Shown piece by piece: positions 60,409 to 64,000 of a stretch of DNA of 64,000 nt; within the stretch, counting starts at the first letter, position 1, and the number at the start of each line of letters is the position of its first letter. The position numbers and the translations under genes were made by a program. Source of the DNA: JBBKXR01 sp037969585 (GTDB lineage Bacteria > Verrucomicrobiota > Verrucomicrobiia > Verrucomicrobiales > DEV007); NCBI GenBank assembly GCA_037969585.1, contig JBBKXR010000173.1, positions 15,058 to 79,057 on the forward strand, given 5' to 3'. Under the pieces are notes generated by a model. It searched no databases. It saw only the letters and a list, made by a program, of their open reading frames with translations, and was not told where the DNA came from.

Positions 60409-60865
60409 AATTTCCATCAGTTTCTCCGAAAGGCGCCGTTGAGTTTGCAATAGCGCGCGTGATCCCTTTCGCGAACGAGTGTGCCTGATGCCATTCACTG
60501 ATAACTATTTTCTATATCTTCACCAATGTCCCGTGATGATCATTGCGGGCAAGCTCGCGAAACTATTGCGGCATGGGTCTCGATGCAGAGGGGGGCTGAT
60601 GTTTCGCCGCTGACCAGATGCACGATTTGGTCGGAGGTGGCGAATTTCATATCGAGTTCATCGAACGCTTTTAGAATGCGGAAGTTCACTTTTTCGCGGT
60701 GCTCGATGTCTTCCCGGGTTTCAGGGGGCAGGCTTAACTAAGTGCCATGATTTCCTGACCCCGGTCCCCGTTGGGACGAATGCGGTGGAGGGCGCAGTCA
60801 TAGAGCCCCGGGCAATATCCCGGCGTTACTGCAGAGGAGAGGCGAGGAGATGAGATGAGGTGAGG
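60409..60865. other. Intergenic stretch with a MscS remnant
   Basis: About 457 bases; only the gene fragment at 60540-60737 is recognisable. The remainder contains GC-rich runs such as CCCCGGGCAATATCCCGG near 60810. Confidence 0.5.
60540..60737 (-). pseudogene. Fragment of a MscS-type mechanosensitive channel C-terminus
   Basis: The minus strand reads SLPPETREDIEHREKVNFRI then LKAFDELDMKFATSDQIVHL before TGA at 60540. REKVNFRILKAFDELDMKFA and the terminal TSDQIVHL fit the C-terminus of small-conductance mechanosensitive channels. The frame is closed at its upstream end by a stop at 60738-60740 and there is no membrane region, so this is a relic. Confidence 0.55.
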
Positions 60866-63475
60866 CTAGCGACGCGGAAAAGGGAAACCGCCACCGCCAT
60901 TACCCATTTTGCGCATTTTCTCCATCATCTCGCTCATGCTGCCGGGCATCCCGCTGGGTTGCGAGGGTTGCCTGTTGGGAGACGGAGAGCGGGTTCTGCT
61001 CTGCGGCTTCGGCGGCGCAGCATTGTTGTTGGCGACGTTATCGAGGCCCAAGTGGTTCATGGTGGTATCATCGAGGCGACCAGTGACCGGGAGTTGGGCC
61101 TGTTGCTGGTAGGCGATGATGGCGTTGTGGGTGTTTTTTCCGGTGACGCCGTCAATGCTGCTGGAGTAGTGGCCGCCTGCTTTGAGCTTGGTCTGAACTG
61201 CCTCAAGAACCCGAATCTTGGCGTAGTATCCGTAGCTGTTGTACTTGGAGCTGACGAACAGTTCATCGCGGCTGGCGATCTCGATATCGGCAGTGTTGAC
61301 CGGCACGGCTGTGATCGGTGGTGCTCCCGGAGACGGGCTTGCGGAGGGCATGCCTTCGGGGCCGGGGCCGGTGGTAGTGCCAGCACCGATGGCGTTGGGT
61401 AAATCGCCTCCGATATTCGTCGTCACCGCAGCGGCCTGACCGGCTGGTGGAGCGGCGGGCGAGCCATCCTGACCTGCGGCAGTAGTTGTGATGCCACCGT
61501 TGCCTACAGTATTGGCGTCATTTGCAGCTTCGTTGCCAGAATCGTTAGGAGCTGTGTCGGCAGCGGAGGCGAGCAGAAGCCGCTGGAATTTTTCGCGATT
61601 ATCTTCTGCCTGGCTGCGGATTTTTTCCACTTCGGCTTGTTTGCCCGGGATCTGCGGAACTTCCAGTGCGAGAAATTCTTCCATCAGCTGAAATTTACCC
61701 GGGATCTTCGATTCTTCGGCCATCTTGCTAGTGAATGCGTTAAACGAGCCCTGGTAAGCGTAGAATTGTTGTTCGGCTTGAAGCTCGTCGGCGAGCGAGG
61801 CGAGAGTAGATTTCGCCGCGTTGATCTTGGTGCCGTTACCGACCAAATCATTGCCGGCAAAATCGTCGTAATCTTCGAGAAAGAGGTTCCAGATATCTGC
61901 CCGTTGTTCGGCGGAGACGGCTTCTTCCGCTGTGGTCGCAGCCTGATTGTAGGCCGAATCGAACTTCTGCTGTTGCTCTTGCAGAGCAAGTTCGCGCGCG
62001 GCCTGGGCTACGCTTTCCGTGTGGAAACGCTCGACGTTGTCATTGGCGCGGCCGAGCAGTTTGTCGTCCTCGGTGCTGTTGGGATTCGCGAACTCGCCGT
62101 GGGTTGCGAGAAAGCTCTTCCAGTGATCGGCTTTTGCTTTCGGTGTATTTTCGTTGCTGGCCATTTGGCTGGCGAAGGCATAGGCGGACTGAAATTGATC
62201 CTGCGCTACCGCCCATTTGGCCTCTTTGCTTTGCCCCAAGATCGCTTTGCCAACCAAGAATACGCCGACAAAGGCGACCGCTGCGATGCCGGCGTAGAGC
62301 AGTTTTTTATGGTTTGCAGTTGAGCCAGGCTGCGCGCCCGGAGCGATCGTTGCCGTGGCAGGATTGTTGAAACCGGAGGGGCTGTAAGGGCTGGTTGCCT
62401 GGGTGCCAGCCGGATGTGTCATCACGACCGCGGTGGCCCTTGCCGGCGTAGTATCGGCGGCGGGCGTAGAGACCGACCGAAGGGGGATAGCGGAGACGGT
62501 GGGCTGTTCGTCAAGGTCGAGAGCGATTTCAGAATCAGCGGCTGCGTCGTTGTGAGCGTACTCCTCGCGGGTAGGTTTTTTCCAGATTTGATTGGCACCG
62601 ATGGCATCGACGAGTTCAGCGACGGAGGCTGGCCGATTGGCGGGGTCTTTCTCCAGACAGGCCAGCACAGCAGCTTCCCAGGCTTTGGGGATTTGCCCAC
62701 CTTTCAGGCCGAATTCTTCGCGGCGTGTCGTCATCGACGGCGGAACGCGACGCTCCAGCTGGGCGAGAATATCACCGGAGAAAAACGGTGGCTTGCTGGT
62801 GATCAACTCGTAGAGCGAAGCGCCGACGGCGTAGATGTCATCGTGAACTTTAGGCACATCGCCCATCGCCTGCTGCGGGCTCATGTAGGCGATGGTACCT
62901 CCGCTGGACGAGCGAATGCTGATCCGGGTGACAGAATCCGTGAGGTTCCGTGAAATACCGAAGTCGGTGAGCTTAAGCGTGCCGCTATTCGACAGCATTA
63001 AATTGGCGGGCTTGATGTCGCAATGGGCGATGCGCGCCTGATCGTGGGCGTGATGCAGAGCGAGGCCGAGATCCGGTAGCCACTTACCGATGTCCTCAGT
63101 TTCGAGGAAGCCACCAGTCTGCTTGGAGCGAATCGAGGCCAGGGTATCGCCGTCGACGAACTCCATCGCGATGGCTGCAGACTCTTCGTTTTGCGCTAGA
63201 TCGTAGATGCGGACAATGTTCGGGTGAGTCAGCTCGAGACAGCGGTTGGTCTCGTTTTTCAGATCGTTCAACGCCGCCTTATCGAGGCGCACAATATCAG
63301 GTAGAAACTTCAGTGCGACGACGCGGTCCAGGGTCTCGTCTTCCGCCTGCCAGACAACTCCCATTCCGCCCCGGCCGACGATCTTCTTGAGAATGTAGCG
63401 ATCAAAGACTTTCCTGCCCGGCGCGAAGCCGCGAATCGTGTCTTGGTTGTCCAGATCTAGATCGAGAGCGTCCAT
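60866..63475 (-). CDS. Ser/Thr protein kinase with transmembrane helix and PG-binding-like domain
   Basis: An 869-residue Hanks-type kinase: about 28-330, with GRGGMG at 34, Lys 56, HCDIKPAN at 151-158 (Cys in place of the Arg of HRD, a non-RD kinase), DFG 171-173 and SGGTIAYMSPQQ. A membrane helix (LLYAGIAAVAFVGVFLVG, about 437-454) follows, then a coiled region and a Pro/Gly/Ala-rich linker. Near the C-terminus a peptidoglycan-binding-like repeat reads IDGVTGKNTHNAIIAYQQ and PVTGRLDDTTMNHLGL. The domain order suggests sensing of a cell-wall component outside with a cytoplasmic kinase. I start at ATG 63475; the longer frame from TTG 63622 lacks homology. Confidence 0.9.
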   Translation of the reverse strand: MDALDLDLDNQDTIRGFAPGRKVFDRYILKKIVGRGGMGVVWQAEDETLDRVVALKFLPDIVRLDKAALNDLKNETNRCLELTHPNIVRIYDLAQNEESAAIAMEFVDGDTLASIRSKQTGGFLETEDIGKWLPDLGLALHHAHDQARIAHCDIKPANLMLSNSGTLKLTDFGISRNLTDSVTRISIRSSSGGTIAYMSPQQAMGDVPKVHDDIYAVGASLYELITSKPPFFSGDILAQLERRVPPSMTTRREEFGLKGGQIPKAWEAAVLACLEKDPANRPASVAELVDAIGANQIWKKPTREEYAHNDAAADSEIALDLDEQPTVSAIPLRSVSTPAADTTPARATAVVMTHPAGTQATSPYSPSGFNNPATATIAPGAQPGSTANHKKLLYAGIAAVAFVGVFLVGKAILGQSKEAKWAVAQDQFQSAYAFASQMASNENTPKAKADHWKSFLATHGEFANPNSTEDDKLLGRANDNVERFHTESVAQAARELALQEQQQKFDSAYNQAATTAEEAVSAEQRADIWNLFLEDYDDFAGNDLVGNGTKINAAKSTLASLADELQAEQQFYAYQGSFNAFTSKMAEESKIPGKFQLMEEFLALEVPQIPGKQAEVEKIRSQAEDNREKFQRLLLASAADTAPNDSGNEAANDANTVGNGGITTTAAGQDGSPAAPPAGQAAAVTTNIGGDLPNAIGAGTTTGPGPEGMPSASPSPGAPPITAVPVNTADIEIASRDELFVSSKYNSYGYYAKIRVLEAVQTKLKAGGHYSSSIDGVTGKNTHNAIIAYQQQAQLPVTGRLDDTTMNHLGLDNVANNNAAPPKPQSRTRSPSPNRQPSQPSGMPGSMSEMMEKMRKMGNGGGGFPFPRR

Positions 63476-63618
63476 AGTGCTTAAGTTAATAGAGTAGGAA
63501 CGGCCGTTAGGCAATCCAATGCCGAGGCAAAGAGCAATAAACTGCTGGAATTTACCTTTTTCAACTCCGCCGCAGGGCTTGAGGTTCCTCATTCCCGGGA
63601 GCGGCCTTGCGGCGCCAT

Positions 63619-64000
63619 TCAAGGACGGAAGTCTATTTCCGGAATTTCGTCGCGCACCGGCAACCTGAAAATATGCTCGACGTAGTGAGCGTTTATCCAG
63701 CCGCGTTGTCCGGTCGGTGTTTCCACTAGGTAAAAGGTATAGCTCCAGTTGAGCTCTTCGACATCACGTTGATCGAAAACCTGCAGTTCGGTGCCCTCGA
63801 CGATATATCCGACTATTTTGGAATGGTTGCTGGGGAATGCCCACAGTTTAATTCTGAAAAGTCCCGGAAGCGGTTCAAAATACGGTTTCACCCGCACCCA
63901 CTCGGTTAGAATGTCCCATTCGACGGCCTTGTCAGGGGTTTCGAACTCCGGGAAGCCGGGCGATTCAAGCTCAGGTTTTCCGACCTCGATCCGGTAACCG
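63619..64000 (-). CDS. SH3-like-ended protein, 5' end beyond the window
   Basis: On the minus strand the frame is open from the window edge (GYRIEVGKPELESPGFPEFE and on) to TGA at 63619, at least 127 codons. The end (VEGTELQVFDQRDVEELNWS, YLVETPTGQRGWINAHYVEH) looks like a bacterial SH3 segment. No start can be set as it lies past 64000; an internal GTG at 63897 is unlikely to be the true start. It precedes the kinase gene on the same strand by 143 bases and may share a transcript. Confidence 0.6.
   Translation of the reverse strand, partial: GYRIEVGKPELESPGFPEFETPDKAVEWDILTEWVRVKPYFEPLPGLFRIKLWAFPSNHSKIVGYIVEGTELQVFDQRDVEELNWSYTFYLVETPTGQRGWINAHYVEHIFRLPVRDEIPEIDFRP

Noticed and set aside
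35593..60765. Similar CCTGACCCCG-TCCCC strings near 35595 and 60755
   Set aside because: About 15 shared bases in two places is too little to call a repeat family.

Overview
The window looks like chromosomal DNA of a free-living, polysaccharide-degrading member of the Verrucomicrobiota (PVC group). This is inferred from four secreted formylglycine-type sulfatases, many signal-peptide beta-propellers, two large Ser/Thr kinases with sensor-like extensions, a PEP-CTERM protein, a stand-alone prepilin-type protein and moderately high GC with GC-rich intergenic repeats. No 16S or other phylogenetic marker is present, so the assignment rests on gene content. No tRNA, rRNA, CRISPR array, transposase or phage gene was seen.

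Layout. 464-5493 (minus strand) is a four-gene phosphonate-degradation operon: phosphonoacetate hydrolase, MFS carrier, Zn alcohol dehydrogenase and an aldehyde dehydrogenase of the PhnY type. A divergent XRE-cupin regulator lies at 5613-6179. The order implies alcohol to phosphonoacetaldehyde to phosphonoacetate to acetate plus phosphate. No aminotransferase is present, so 2-hydroxyethylphosphonate is a plausible entry substrate. 6516-15670 holds an MFS exporter, a trypsin-like protease, two sulfatases, a sugar O-acetyltransferase, a GDSL esterase, an exported pyruvyltransferase-fold protein and a DUF2721 protein. 15981-27753 is a run of exported catabolic proteins: LamG/propeller, PQQ propeller, FGE-fold protein, TIM-barrel hydrolase, two sialidase-like propellers and two more sulfatases.

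28222-39024 carries a phospholipase D-like synthase, a Ser/Thr kinase-TPR-FGE fusion, a propeller and a signalling module (receiver protein, MetOD1 protein, hybrid histidine kinase). 39128-50410 has a PEP-CTERM protein, an ADP-ribosylglycohydrolase, a SOUL protein, an M60-like (mucin-type) peptidase, a very large TIM-barrel protein and a pectate lyase. 51375-56805 is a compact sulfur-oxidation operon: two YeeE/YedE transporter pairs, a persulfide dioxygenase-rhodanese fusion, a sulfite oxidase and a DsrE protein, preceded by a good sigma-54 promoter match. One transporter half is split by an in-frame TAA. The right end has an RNase D-like exonuclease, a prepilin-like protein and partner, a MscS remnant, a second kinase with a peptidoglycan-binding-like tail, and a gene running off the edge.

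Together the genes suggest a bacterium that strips sulfate, sialic-acid-like and phosphonate groups from complex glycans or glycoproteins, recovers P from C-P compounds and oxidises reduced sulfur. Many gene starts were moved downstream of the longest open frame to the codon that gives a signal peptide, family-like N-terminus or operon overlap; this is stated per gene.
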